A DNA stretch of 64,000 bases from Streptococcus uberis (GTDB lineage: Bacteria > Bacillota > Bacilli > Lactobacillales > Streptococcaceae): NCBI RefSeq assembly GCF_900475595.1, contig NZ_LS483397.1, forward strand, positions 1,831,001-1,895,000, read 5' to 3'. Within the stretch, counting starts at the first letter, position 1, and every line of letters begins with the position of its first letter. Below, one piece after another: positions 1 through 8,523 of this stretch. The position numbers and the translations under genes are program-made. The notes under the pieces were generated by a model, which saw nothing but the letters and a program-made list of their open reading frames with translations, searched no databases and was not told the DNA's origin.

Positions 1-282
1 TCAGAAAACCTTTTGTTTGATCAGATTGAAAAGGGAGAGGATCCAGCTGCTATTGATATTATTGATCATAGTATCAGCCTTATGAAAGGCTATAAATGGA
101 AATTTTTCCTATTTCAATTCAGTTTTATTGGTTGGTTCCTGTTAGCCATCCTCTCATTTGGCATCTTATATATCTATCTCTTGCCTTATGTGACAACCAG
201 TATCCTTTACTTCTACGACTTTATCAAGGATTCAAAAGATAAGAGTCTTTTGGATGACAAAAAGCATAACCTAAAAAACTGA
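1..282 (+). CDS. DUF975 family membrane protein, C-terminal fragment
   Basis: The reading frame is open from the first base of the window, so this is the 3' end of a gene that starts outside it; the TTG at 13 is only an internal codon. The visible 93 residues contain a hydrophobic stretch of about 30 residues with one or two membrane passes, followed by a charged lysine/aspartate-rich cytoplasmic tail. The pattern (short amphipathic helix, the segment GWKWKFF-like, then FIGWFLLAILSFGI) resembles the end of DUF975 integral membrane proteins common in streptococci. Function is unknown. It converges on perR across a shared bidirectional terminator. Confidence 0.6.
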   Translation, partial: SENLLFDQIEKGEDPAAIDIIDHSISLMKGYKWKFFLFQFSFIGWFLLAILSFGILYIYLLPYVTTSILYFYDFIKDSKDKSLLDDKKHNLKN

Positions 283-305
283 CTATCTCTCATAGTCAGT
301 TTTTT
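273..305. terminator. Bidirectional terminator between DUF975 gene and perR
   Basis: A perfect 14-bp inverted repeat (273-286 and 292-305) has a 5-base loop, with A-run and T-run ends, so it can end transcription from both sides. Confidence 0.85.
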
Positions 306-309
306 GATA

Positions 310-780
310 TTAATAAAAGCGTTTATTTTTCTTTTGACAGTCAGGGCAAATACCATAAGCAATAATAGGAATCCGCGTAATGCGATAGCCAGTTTGATCA
401 TGGGCTTCTTTCGCTACGTCCATGACATCAACATCCATGAAATCAGCTATCTTGCCGCAATCTTCACAAACCACATTAACGTGTTGGTGCCCCATAAAAT
501 CATAATATGTGGTTAAATCATTTGAAATTTTAATTTCAGAGACAAAACCCTCATCTACTAAAACCCTTAAATTGTTATAAACCGTTGCCAAACTCATGTT
601 AGGAAAATCATCTTTCAGATCACGATAAATCCTATCAGCACTTGGATGCTCAGTGGATAAAACCATATAAGAAATAATGGCTTTACGCGTCTCCGTAATC
701 CTAATGTGCTTTTCACGTAGATGCTCTAGAACATTTTCATAGGCATCCAATGCTTGTTGATTATGTGAATGAACATCCAT
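310..780 (-). CDS. perR: Peroxide-responsive repressor PerR (Fur family)
   Basis: This Fur-family metal-dependent repressor of peroxide defence has 156 residues, normal for PerR. The N-terminal winged helix (about 1-80) carries the recognition helix region around SLATVYNNLR. The C-terminal dimer domain has the HQHVNVVCEDC and CPDC motifs, giving two CxxC pairs for the structural zinc. The upstream in-frame ATG at 786 abuts the AGGAG, so the second ATG at 780, six bases further on, is preferred. It lies 43 bases downstream of the CoA-binding gene, probably in one transcript. A PerR-box-like palindrome sits upstream of ahpCF in this same window (41608-41622), a likely target. Confidence 0.93.
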   Translation of the reverse strand: MDVHSHNQQALDAYENVLEHLREKHIRITETRKAIISYMVLSTEHPSADRIYRDLKDDFPNMSLATVYNNLRVLVDEGFVSEIKISNDLTTYYDFMGHQHVNVVCEDCGKIADFMDVDVMDVAKEAHDQTGYRITRIPIIAYGICPDCQKKNKRFY

Positions 781-823
781 AAGCATCTCCTAACTTTTGC
801 TTTTATGTGCGAGTAATTCCTTA

Positions 824-1258
824 TTACTTTTCTAATAAGTTCTGATAATCAATTTTGATACAATGATCCATCACGATATGGTGACGTCCAGCTGATGTTA
901 ATAAGAAGGTTGCCTCTTCACTTTCAAGACCTAATTGTGCCCAAAAAACCTTAGCATCTGTTTCTAAAAAGTCTTTGGCAACTTGCGGCAAGGCCTCACT
1001 TCTTCTGAAAACATCCACAATATCAATGGGATAAGGAATGTCTTGCAAATGAGCATAGACTTTCTGTCCCAAAAGCAATTGCCCTTCACATTTGGGATTA
1101 ACTGGAACAATATGATAGCCTTTTTCTTGTAAAAACTGGGCAACCCTAAAAGCAGCTGTGTCTTGTCTATCTGATAGTCCAACTACCGCAATAGTTTTAG
1201 CCTCTTCTAAATAGTTCTTAATAACCTGATCTGAAGGATTTTGAAACACTTCTGCCAT
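824..1258 (-). CDS. CoA-binding domain protein (YccU-like)
   Basis: The 144-residue protein is a single Rossmann-type CoA-binding domain. The AKTIAVVGLSDRQDTAAFRV motif near residue 20 is the nucleotide-binding loop, and VPVNPKCEGQLLLGQKVY and DIVDVFRRSEALP are typical of the YccU/CoA_binding_2 family. The physiological role of the family is not established. The ATG is preceded by a good GAGGAA ribosome site. It sits between a 41-residue membrane peptide and perR and appears to be co-transcribed with both, which hints at a link with redox or peroxide status, although that is only inference from context. Confidence 0.85.
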   Translation of the reverse strand: MAEVFQNPSDQVIKNYLEEAKTIAVVGLSDRQDTAAFRVAQFLQEKGYHIVPVNPKCEGQLLLGQKVYAHLQDIPYPIDIVDVFRRSEALPQVAKDFLETDAKVFWAQLGLESEEATFLLTSAGRHHIVMDHCIKIDYQNLLEK

Positions 1259-1273
1259 TTGACTTCCTCTTTT

Positions 1274-1399
1274 TTATTTATACAGATAATAGCAACTCAA
1301 AAATAGTAAGATAAAAGCCAATGCAAGCAAAAGCATTATTACCGCTAACTTCAATATCAGTCTAAGCAACCACTCAAAACCATTCATTGACAAACTCAT
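1274..1399 (-). CDS. Small membrane protein, 41 residues
   Basis: A short reading frame starts at ATG 1399, just after AGGAAG, and ends in TAA at 1274. A second possible start is the ATG four codons in, which has better ribosome-site spacing. After a short polar N-terminus (MSLSMNGFEW), the protein is a single hydrophobic helix of about 25 residues ending in a short tail (YYLYK). It fills the gap between polA and the CoA-binding gene and has its own promoter upstream (-10 at 1417-1422). I do not recognise a family; a role as a membrane peptide is inferred from composition only. Confidence 0.6.
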   Translation of the reverse strand: MSLSMNGFEWLLRLILKLAVIMLLLALAFILLFLSCYYLYK

Positions 1400-1416
1400 C
1401 TTCCTATTTTCATTTC

Positions 1417-1422
1417 ATTATA
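1417..1422 (-). promoter_or_regulatory. Extended -10 promoter for small membrane protein-CoA-binding-perR
   Basis: On the minus strand TATAAT is preceded by TGT, giving an extended -10 (TGnTATAAT). The -35 region is weak. It lies between the polA stop and the 41-residue gene, so perR can be expressed separately from polA. Confidence 0.6.
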
Positions 1423-1460
1423 ACACAAGTAAGGAAAATGAGAAAGATTTGATAATAGCC

Positions 1461-4106
1461 CTACTTAGCCTCGTACCAACTCTTACCTGAATTTTCATCT
1501 GCCCTTAAAGGAACTGATAAATCAACAGCATGCTCCATAGTTTCTTTGACCAGTTGTTTGACCTTCTCGAGTTCATCTTTTGGCACTTCTAAAACAATTT
1601 CATCATGTACCTGCAAGAGCATTTTTGTTTTGAAGCGCCCCTCTTCTAAGGCCTTATCTAAATTAATCATGGCAATTTTGAGAATATCGGCAGCACTACC
1701 CTGAATAGGCGAATTAATAGCTGTCCGTTCTGCAAAAGATCTCACATTAAAATTGCGTGAATTAATATCTGGTAGTTCACGACGACGTTTAAAGAGTGTT
1801 TCCACATAGCCTTTATCTTTAGCTTCCCGAACAATAGAATCCATATAATCTTTGATTCCTGGATATCGGTCAAAATAAGTATTAATGTATTCTTTTGCTT
1901 TTTGACGACTGATGCCTAAATTGTTAGATAAGCCAAAATCAGAAATACCATAGACAATTCCAAAGTTTACTGCCTTTGCATTACGACGGTCGTTAGCAGT
2001 CACATCTTCTTCCTTGTCAATACCAAAGACACGCATAGCTGTGGATGTGTGAATATCCGCATCTTCATTAAAGGCAGTAATCAAATGTTGATCTCCTGAA
2101 ATATGAGCTAAGACACGTAATTCGATTTGAGAATAATCCGAACTCAACAAAAGAGCATCTTCTGACGATGCCGTAAAAGCCTTACGGATCAAGCGCCCCT
2201 GTTCCATTCGGATAGGGATATTTTGAAGGTTGGGATCAATACTTGAGAGTCGACCTGTTTGGGTTAAATCCTGAACATATCTGGTATGGATTTTCCCATC
2301 TTCCATAATATAATCTTGAAGACCAATCAAATAGGTAGACTGCAATTTTGTAATTTGACGGTAGTCTAATATTTTGGCAACGACTGGTGCAATTGGGGCT
2401 AGACGTTCTAAGACATCAACAGCAGTGGAATAACCTGTCTTAGTTTTCTTTGTCATTTCTATAGGCAATTGCATCTTTTCAAATAAAATCGATCCTAATT
2501 GCTTTGGAGAATTAATGTTGAATTCTTCACCAGCCAAGTCATAAATTTCTTGCGTCAGCCTATCAATAATCACCTTATTTTGCTCAGCCATTTCAACTAA
2601 GGTTTCTTTATTGACCTTAATACCAGTGATCTCCATCTTTGCGAGAACATTTGCTAAGGGCATCTCAATGTCTTCAAAAAGTGCCAGTTGATCATGGTCA
2701 GACAACTTGTCTAGCATAGTCGCTTTGCTTTCAACCAAAACTTTGATTTTTTTGGCTAAATGAGCAAAAAGGAGGCCTTTGTCTGGAAAAGCACGTTTCA
2801 CCCCTTTTCCGTATACCACATCATCTGATTCCAAATGGATATTGGTATGCACCCTTGCTATGGTTGACAACTGATTATCATCAACATTTGACAAAAGGTA
2901 ATTGGCCAAACGGGCATCGAAAGCTCCTCTTGGCACATCAATGTTTAAATGACTCAATAAGATCTTAGCTCTTTTAAAATCATAGGTTGCCATCGGCTTT
3001 CTCAAAAAGGCCTGAAAGACATCTGTTTTCAAGACTTCAGGATTTTGAGAGACATAAATGTTTTCAGTATTTCCCCAAGCAAAAGTTGTAATGTCTTCAC
3101 GGTGGTAATTGTCATTTAAGAGTTCAAAATAAATGAAAGTATCATCGGTGAACATGTCTGGACTGATGTCATCGACCACTTCATGGTAGACAATCTCTTC
3201 TTCTGGCTCTTTCGGCAATTGATTCGATAAAGCTGCACGCAATTGCACAAAGCCCATCTCATCATAAAAGGAGGCAAGTGCCTCATGATTTGGACCGTGA
3301 TAGACCAAGTCTTCTAAACCAATTGTGATAGGAGCATTGGTATCAATAGTTGCCAAGGTTTTTGATAAAAAGGCTTGCGCTTTATCATTGATTAAATTCT
3401 CTTTCATCTTAGAAGGCTTGAAAGAATCAACGTTTGCATAAATGCCTTCTAAACTGCCATATTCCTGTAAGAGTTTTAAGCCAGTCTTCTCACCAATTTT
3501 AGTAACACCTGGAATATTATCTGATTTGTCACCCATTAGGGCTTTCAAATCAATGAATTGTTCTGGGGTAATGCCCATCTTTTCCATCAGATAGTCCGGA
3601 GTGAATTCTTCAAATTCGGCAACTCCTTTTTTGGAGATTTCAACAACTGTGTTAGCGTCAGTTAATTGAATTAAATCCTTATCACCACTGACTATTGTCA
3701 CATCAAATGGCACTTCTGTCCGCTCTGCTATTTTATCCAAAGTACCAATAATATCGTCGGCTTCGTAGTTCACCAAATCGTAATATGGCACACCTAGAGC
3801 TTTTAGCATTTCTCTGATGTATGGAAACTGTTCACGGAATTCATCAGGAGTTTTGGCACGTCCCCCTTTATAATCCGCGTACATTTCTGTACGGAAGGTT
3901 GTTTTTCCCGCATCAAAAGCCACCAGGATATGTGTTGGCTGCACGCGCTTCATCATATGATCGAGCATTAAATGGAAACCATAAATAGCATTGGTATGTA
4001 AGCCAGCTTGGTTTCTAAAACGATCAATCTGTTGGTATAAAGCAAAAAAGGCACGAAAGGCTACAGATGAGCCATCAATTAATAATAATTTATTCTTGTT
4101 TTCCAT
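1461..4106 (-). CDS. polA: DNA polymerase I
   Basis: The 881-residue family-A polymerase is used in repair and Okazaki fragment maturation. The N-terminal 5' nuclease domain (about 1-290) begins LLLIDGSSVAFRAFFALY and has YEADDIIGTL and SGDKDLIQL. The middle domain (about 310-470) lacks the usual 3'-5' exonuclease acidic motifs, as is normal for Gram-positive Pol I. The polymerase domain carries motif A (DYSQIELR), motif B (RRNAKAVNFGIVYG) and motif C (QVHDEIVLEVP). The start at 4106 (MENKNKLLL) agrees with the streptococcal family. An in-frame TTG six codons upstream would lie inside the promoter. There is no ribosome site before the ATG, and the -10 box ends six bases before it, so the mRNA may be leaderless. 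Confidence 0.97.
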   Translation of the reverse strand: MENKNKLLLIDGSSVAFRAFFALYQQIDRFRNQAGLHTNAIYGFHLMLDHMMKRVQPTHILVAFDAGKTTFRTEMYADYKGGRAKTPDEFREQFPYIREMLKALGVPYYDLVNYEADDIIGTLDKIAERTEVPFDVTIVSGDKDLIQLTDANTVVEISKKGVAEFEEFTPDYLMEKMGITPEQFIDLKALMGDKSDNIPGVTKIGEKTGLKLLQEYGSLEGIYANVDSFKPSKMKENLINDKAQAFLSKTLATIDTNAPITIGLEDLVYHGPNHEALASFYDEMGFVQLRAALSNQLPKEPEEEIVYHEVVDDISPDMFTDDTFIYFELLNDNYHREDITTFAWGNTENIYVSQNPEVLKTDVFQAFLRKPMATYDFKRAKILLSHLNIDVPRGAFDARLANYLLSNVDDNQLSTIARVHTNIHLESDDVVYGKGVKRAFPDKGLLFAHLAKKIKVLVESKATMLDKLSDHDQLALFEDIEMPLANVLAKMEITGIKVNKETLVEMAEQNKVIIDRLTQEIYDLAGEEFNINSPKQLGSILFEKMQLPIEMTKKTKTGYSTAVDVLERLAPIAPVVAKILDYRQITKLQSTYLIGLQDYIMEDGKIHTRYVQDLTQTGRLSSIDPNLQNIPIRMEQGRLIRKAFTASSEDALLLSSDYSQIELRVLAHISGDQHLITAFNEDADIHTSTAMRVFGIDKEEDVTANDRRNAKAVNFGIVYGISDFGLSNNLGISRQKAKEYINTYFDRYPGIKDYMDSIVREAKDKGYVETLFKRRRELPDINSRNFNVRSFAERTAINSPIQGSAADILKIAMINLDKALEEGRFKTKMLLQVHDEIVLEVPKDELEKVKQLVKETMEHAVDLSVPLRADENSGKSWYEAK

Positions 4107-4112
4107 AGCTTT

Positions 4113-4118
4113 ATTATA
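4113..4118 (-). promoter_or_regulatory. polA promoter -10, six bases from the start codon
   Basis: TGTTATAAT on the minus strand is an extended -10 element. The bases AAAGCT and then the ATG of polA follow it directly, so a normal transcription start would fall on the A of the ATG. Confidence 0.65.
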
Positions 4119-4166
4119 ACACAAGCCTAAAACTTTGCCCTTATTTACCTCTTTTCAAGGCAAAGA

Positions 4167-4200
4167 AAATAACTCTGAACACATTGTATTCAGAGTTATT
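4167..4200 (-). terminator. Terminator after opuABC
   Basis: A 12-bp inverted repeat (arms near 4168-4179 and 4189-4200) is followed on the minus strand by a T-rich stretch, just past the opuABC stop. Confidence 0.8.
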
Positions 4201-4211
4201 AGAAGGCATTT

Positions 4212-5939
4212 TTAGTTGACCCATTTAGATACTTTGTCTTTATTGGCTTTCACCCATTTTTTAGCAGCATCTTCTGGTTTCATACCATTGTTCATATCTA
4301 ACATGACCGATTCCATATCAGCTGTTGTCCAATGGAATTTATCAATAATCTTATAAAGTTTTGGCATGTCCTTTTTCAAGCCTAAACGAGCGATGGTTTG
4401 AATATTTTCTTCACCGCCAAGAGTTTTCTTAGGGTCTTCCAAATATTTCAAATCATATTTTGAGAACATCCAGTGGGGTGACCAACCCGTTACAATAATT
4501 TCTTCTTTATTTTTAATAGCTTGGTCTAGAGACGTTGTCATCGCCCCTGTAGACGAAAGTACTAATTCCCAATCAGATAGGTTGGAATAAGCCTTAAGTG
4601 TCTTTTGGGTAGCTGTTGTGATCCCAGCACCAGGCTCAATTCCTGTGATTTTCTTCTTGGCCTGATCTGATAAGTCTTCAATACTGTTGACGTCTTTCAT
4701 ATAAGTTGGAACGACAAGCCCAAGTTTTGTACCTTTAAGATTTGGTCCTAAATCATCAATCTTATCCTTATATTTTTTCATGTGCTCAGCTTGTGTCACC
4801 GGTAACCATGGGCTAACTGTGAAGTCGGCATTGCCATTGGCTACTGTTTGCCACATGACCGCATTATCCAGTGGCGTGATGTCAACTTGATAGCCTTCTT
4901 CTTTAAGAACTTCCGCAATAACGTTGGTAGAAGCAATCTCAGAGTCCCATTGCATATAGGCAATTTTGACTTTCTGACCTTTTTCTCCTGAACCCGAAGC
5001 CAAGGTGGTCACAGTATGACCAAGAGCACCAACGAGAAAGACTGCTAAGGCCGCTAATCCCACCCACTTATTGGTTTTAGATGCAGCAGCTTTATTTTCT
5101 TGTGGACTATTAATGCTTTGGGTCGTACGATCCAAGACAATGGCTAAAATAACGAGCGCAAGACCTGATACAAATCCTGTACCAATATCAGCATGTTGAA
5201 GAGCTGAGAGAACTTCACGACCTAGACCTGGTGCTCCAATCATGGATCCTGTTACTACCATAGAAAGTGCAAGCATCATGGTCTGATTAATACCAGCCAT
5301 TATTGTGTTTTTAGCCAGTGGCAATTCAACTTTTAGTAATTTTTGTTTTGCCGTTGATCCAAAGGCGTCAGAAGCTTCAATTAATTCTTTAGAAATCTCA
5401 CGAATTCCTAAGTTTGTAAAACGAACTGTTGGTGGTAGGGCAAAGATTACCGATGCGAAGACACCCGGAACCATACCAATACCAAAGAAGGCTACTGCTG
5501 GAATTAAATAAACGAAAGCCGGCATGGTTTGCATAAAGTCTAAAATAGGATTAATAATATGTCTAACTGTAGAACTTTTGGCCATCCAGATTCCTAACGG
5601 AATACCGATAATAATAGAAATGAAACTAGCTACCAAAACCAGGGTAAAGGTATTGATCAAATGAACCCATAAACCTTGATTATAGATAAAGAGCAATCCT
5701 AAAAAGGTAAAGACGGGTAAAGGCCATTTTTTTCTTGCTAAAAAGTATACCGCTACTGTTACTAAAAGGATAAAAAGTAGGGGGTTGATGAAGAGAAGGG
5801 CATTTGTGACCCAGTCCATCATGTAACTTCCTACTAGCTGAATGACATTAAACAATCCAGAAAATGTTCCTGTCAACCACTCCGTAATGTTTTCTACCAG
5901 CTTAGCCACTGGTAATTTTGTTTGTAAAAAATTATCCAA
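4212..5939 (-). CDS. opuABC: Glycine betaine ABC transporter, fused permease and substrate-binding protein OpuABC (BusAB)
   Basis: The 575-residue fusion imports compatible solutes at the cell membrane. Residues 1-about 280 form the permease with several membrane helices and the coupling loop EASDAFGSTAKQKLLKVELP. A further helix near 295-315 connects to the extracellular binding domain (about 325-575; KIAYMQWDSEIASTNVIAEV, GWSPHWMFSKYDLKYLEDP) of the OpuAC type. The start is a TTG at 5939 preceded by a strong GGGGG ribosome site, and no closer ATG is available. It lies 16 bases after opuAA. The fusion matches the Lactococcus/Streptococcus BusA (OpuA) arrangement. Confidence 0.95.
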   Translation of the reverse strand: MDNFLQTKLPVAKLVENITEWLTGTFSGLFNVIQLVGSYMMDWVTNALLFINPLLFILLVTVAVYFLARKKWPLPVFTFLGLLFIYNQGLWVHLINTFTLVLVASFISIIIGIPLGIWMAKSSTVRHIINPILDFMQTMPAFVYLIPAVAFFGIGMVPGVFASVIFALPPTVRFTNLGIREISKELIEASDAFGSTAKQKLLKVELPLAKNTIMAGINQTMMLALSMVVTGSMIGAPGLGREVLSALQHADIGTGFVSGLALVILAIVLDRTTQSINSPQENKAAASKTNKWVGLAALAVFLVGALGHTVTTLASGSGEKGQKVKIAYMQWDSEIASTNVIAEVLKEEGYQVDITPLDNAVMWQTVANGNADFTVSPWLPVTQAEHMKKYKDKIDDLGPNLKGTKLGLVVPTYMKDVNSIEDLSDQAKKKITGIEPGAGITTATQKTLKAYSNLSDWELVLSSTGAMTTSLDQAIKNKEEIIVTGWSPHWMFSKYDLKYLEDPKKTLGGEENIQTIARLGLKKDMPKLYKIIDKFHWTTADMESVMLDMNNGMKPEDAAKKWVKANKDKVSKWVN

Positions 5940-5955
5940 AATGTTCCCCCTTTTT

Positions 5956-7233
5956 CTAAGCCTGATAATCCGCTACAGAATCACTAGCATCTTTCATTGA
6001 TAATTCTGTAACAGTTTCCTTTTCAGTAACAACGACTTCACTTGTTTCATCATCAGGTATATTTGCCAAAGCCTCTATCACACGGCCTCGAATAATAACC
6101 CCTAGTAATCTATTATCATCATCGGTAACAGCAATTGGAGCTGAAGAATCGTAAATCAAAGGTAAAATGTCTGTAATAACAGTATCTTTAGTAACTGTTC
6201 GCACTTCACGATCTATCACTTCTGCTAATGGCAAACCTCTTTTGCGGGCTTCTATTGCCGCATCTGCTGTCAGACTTCCCACCAATTGACGACGACGATT
6301 GGTCGCCATTAACATCGAAACTTCTTCTGTATGCATACGATTGAGGGCAACTTGAGGTCCATCAATCTCAACTGTTGTCGTGATAGGTTTAATCATGATA
6401 TTTTGAGCCGTTAAAACTTTAGAACGATCCACATCTTCAACGAATTCCCGTACAAAATCATTAGCTGGATTGGTTAGAATTTCTTCTCCGGTACCAATTT
6501 GCATAATTTGACCGTCTTTCATGAGAGCAATACGGTCACCTATACGTAAAGCTTCGTTAAGGTCATGACTGATAAAAATGATTGTTTGCCCTGTCGAGTC
6601 TTGGAGATCCACTAACTCATCTTGCATATCCCGTCTAATTAAAGGATCAAGTGCTGAAAAAGCCTCATCCATCAATAAAATCTTTGGCCCATTCGCCAAA
6701 GCCCTTGCCAAACCAACGCGCTGTTGCATCCCTCCGGACAATTGATTTGGATACTGGTCTTTAAAACTTAGCAATCCTGCATTGGACAAGGCTTTTTCTG
6801 CACGCTCTTGTCTTTCAGCTTTGGGGACACCACGTAATTCTAAGCCAAATTCGGTATTCTCCAAGATGGTTTTATGGGGAAATAAGGCAAAACTTTGAAA
6901 TACCATGTTAATATCATGTCTTCGGACATCTCGCAATGCTTCAGCATTCATAGCTGAAATATCATTACCTTCAAGCAATATGGTTCCCGTTGAAGGTTCA
7001 ATCAGGCGGTTAATCATACGTACTAATGTCGACTTCCCACTTCCGGATAGTCCCATAATGACAAAGATTTCTCCTTCTTTGACATCAAAACTAGCATCGT
7101 ATACACCTACTGTTGCTCCTGTCTTTTTCAATATCTCATCTTTACTTTTTCCTTCTTTTACCATTTCCATGGCAGCTTTTTGCTTTTTCCCGAAAATTTT
7201 TGTCAAATGTTTAACTTCAAGTATATTTCCCAT
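5956..7233 (-). CDS. opuAA: Glycine betaine ABC transporter ATP-binding protein OpuAA (BusAA)
   Basis: The 425-residue ATPase powers OpuABC. It has Walker [10 protein letters not shown], the signature [15 protein letters not shown], Walker [14 protein letters not shown] and the switch histidine in [10 protein letters not shown]. The C-terminus carries a tandem CBS module (about 280-395), the ionic-strength and c-di-AMP sensor of this family. A charged C-terminal tail follows. The start ATG has AAAGG upstream. It is the first gene of the opuA operon, read from a strong promoter (-35 7362-7367, -10 7339-7344) with an operator-like repeat in the spacer. Confidence 0.95.
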   Translation of the reverse strand: MGNILEVKHLTKIFGKKQKAAMEMVKEGKSKDEILKKTGATVGVYDASFDVKEGEIFVIMGLSGSGKSTLVRMINRLIEPSTGTILLEGNDISAMNAEALRDVRRHDINMVFQSFALFPHKTILENTEFGLELRGVPKAERQERAEKALSNAGLLSFKDQYPNQLSGGMQQRVGLARALANGPKILLMDEAFSALDPLIRRDMQDELVDLQDSTGQTIIFISHDLNEALRIGDRIALMKDGQIMQIGTGEEILTNPANDFVREFVEDVDRSKVLTAQNIMIKPITTTVEIDGPQVALNRMHTEEVSMLMATNRRRQLVGSLTADAAIEARKRGLPLAEVIDREVRTVTKDTVITDILPLIYDSSAPIAVTDDDNRLLGVIIRGRVIEALANIPDDETSEVVVTEKETVTELSMKDASDSVADYQA

Positions 7234-7260
7234 TTCATGCCTTTCTTAGTGTAAAAAATA

Positions 7261-7293
7261 ATTGCTTTCACATGACAAACCGTCGAAAGCAAT
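7261..7293 (-). terminator. Hairpin in the opuA leader, possible attenuator
   Basis: A perfect 9-bp inverted repeat (7261-7269 and 7285-7293) lies between the opuA promoter and opuAA. On the transcript it is followed at once by UAUUUUUU, the shape of an intrinsic terminator within the leader. Confidence 0.5.
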
Positions 7294-7338
7294 CCTTGAT
7301 TAAAGAATAATTTCTCATTCAATTAACAGAACACAATA

Positions 7339-7367
7339 ATAATATCATGTATGGTCACTTTAGTCAA
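7339..7367 (-). promoter_or_regulatory. opuA promoter with BusR-like operator in the spacer
   Basis: TTGACT (7362-7367), a 17-base spacer and TATTAT (7339-7344) form a near-consensus promoter. The spacer contains AAAGTGACCATACA. The same element recurs inverted at 7465-7478. GTGAC-type elements are associated with the c-di-AMP-responsive repressor BusR of busA/opuA in related cocci; BusR binding here is inference. Confidence 0.7.
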
Positions 7368-7464
7368 GAATGAAACATTTGTAGAAATACCTTAAATATA
7401 AGGTTTTTAATTTTATTTTTCTGATTTTTTAATGTAATCACTGGACGTTATCTATCATTTTCAG

Positions 7465-7478
7465 AAAGTGACCATATA
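7465..7478. promoter_or_regulatory. Distal copy of the opuA operator element
   Basis: AAAGTGACCATATA is the inverted partner of the promoter-spacer element at 7349-7362 (12 of 14 positions agree), about 130 bases upstream of the predicted opuA start site. Confidence 0.5.
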
Positions 7479-7479
7479 A

Positions 7480-7514
7480 AAAGCATTGAATAATTTCTCT
7501 TTATTCAATGCTTT
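7480..7514. terminator. Terminator after the lipid kinase gene
   Basis: A perfect 14-bp inverted repeat (7480-7493, 7501-7514) with A/T-rich flanks lies just downstream of the lipid kinase stop. Confidence 0.8.
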
Positions 7515-7525
7515 AGGTCTGATTT

Positions 7526-8410
7526 TTAGATGCTATACAGTTGTAAATGGTGGGGTAGTATGCCGATTTTGACTGGCAGCTTATCTCCCTCATCACCATC
7601 AACGTTCGTTTGTAACTGCTCTTCCTTAAGGGAGATGGTGATTTCTTTGATCTGCTGGTATTTGATTTTGTCATTACTGTGATTCTCTTTTGAGAATAAG
7701 TCTGGTAAAGTGGCAAGCGTTTCTAGAAAGTTTTTATCTTTGGTAATAAGGAGATGCAAATAACCATCATCGACTTTAGCCTCAGGTGTAAAACGATCAA
7801 GACCTCCAATGGAATTGGTCAAACCAATTAAAATCAAGGAGCTTTCAATAGCCTCTGATTTTCCATCATAATCTAGATGGAAGGAATAGGTTTTATGATT
7901 TAGAATTTCCTTCAATCCTGAAAGAACATAAGCCATTGGGCCAAAATTGGTTTTTAGCTTGTCATCAACATTATTGATAGACTCGGGAATATCACCAATA
8001 GCAACAACATTAGTAAAGTAGGATTGGTTGATTTTTCCAATATCTAAAGGGATTGTTCTATCAAATCGCATTGAGGCGATAGCTTCTTTTGGATCTAGTG
8101 GAATCCCTACTGCCCGTGCCAAATCATTGACAGTTCCTAGAGGGAAAAAACCAAAATGAGGGCGATAGCTTTCCTCAGCAATCCCACTAACGCCTTCATT
8201 GACAGTACCATCACCTCCCATAACAAAAAGACTATGGAAGTGTGACCTTGCAGCTTCTCTAGCAAAAGCTTTAGCATCTCCCTCAGCCTGGGTATGCTTA
8301 ACCATCACTTGCTCGAAATAAGTAGCCAATTTTTCTTTGGCTAAGCGTTCAAACTCTTGAGCTTGCTCACCACCGGAAGCGGGATTGACAATTAACATCG
8401 CATTTTTCAT
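7526..8410 (-). CDS. Diacylglycerol kinase-family lipid kinase (DagK/YegS type)
   Basis: The 294-residue cytosolic/peripheral lipid kinase belongs to the DAGK catalytic family. It has NPASGG at the N-terminus, the nucleotide-binding GGDGTVNE and the GTVNDLARA motif. It probably phosphorylates diacylglycerol so it can re-enter phospholipid synthesis; other lipids are possible. The frame extends upstream to 8497, but the ATG at 8410 has a strong GGAGG site eight bases before it and matches the family start (MKNAMLIVNP). A TGCTAAAAT extended -10 lies at 8436-8441 on the minus strand. It is monocistronic, with terminators on both sides. Confidence 0.88.
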   Translation of the reverse strand: MKNAMLIVNPASGGEQAQEFERLAKEKLATYFEQVMVKHTQAEGDAKAFAREAARSHFHSLFVMGGDGTVNEGVSGIAEESYRPHFGFFPLGTVNDLARAVGIPLDPKEAIASMRFDRTIPLDIGKINQSYFTNVVAIGDIPESINNVDDKLKTNFGPMAYVLSGLKEILNHKTYSFHLDYDGKSEAIESSLILIGLTNSIGGLDRFTPEAKVDDGYLHLLITKDKNFLETLATLPDLFSKENHSNDKIKYQQIKEITISLKEEQLQTNVDGDEGDKLPVKIGILPHHLQLYSI

Positions 8411-8493
8411 GGCAAAGTCCTCCTTCTTTTTTATCATTTTAGCATAAAGGTGCCCTTTTAGGAAAAATGAAAGAGGAAACAAGCCCCAAAAAA

Positions 8494-8516
8494 ACACTCA
8501 GTGGTGTGCTGAGTGT
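8494..8516 (-). terminator. Terminator after ulaG
   Basis: An inverted repeat ACACTCAG/CTGAGTGT (8494-8501, 8509-8516) is followed on the minus strand by seven T. Confidence 0.85.
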
Positions 8517-8523
8517 CTTTCTA

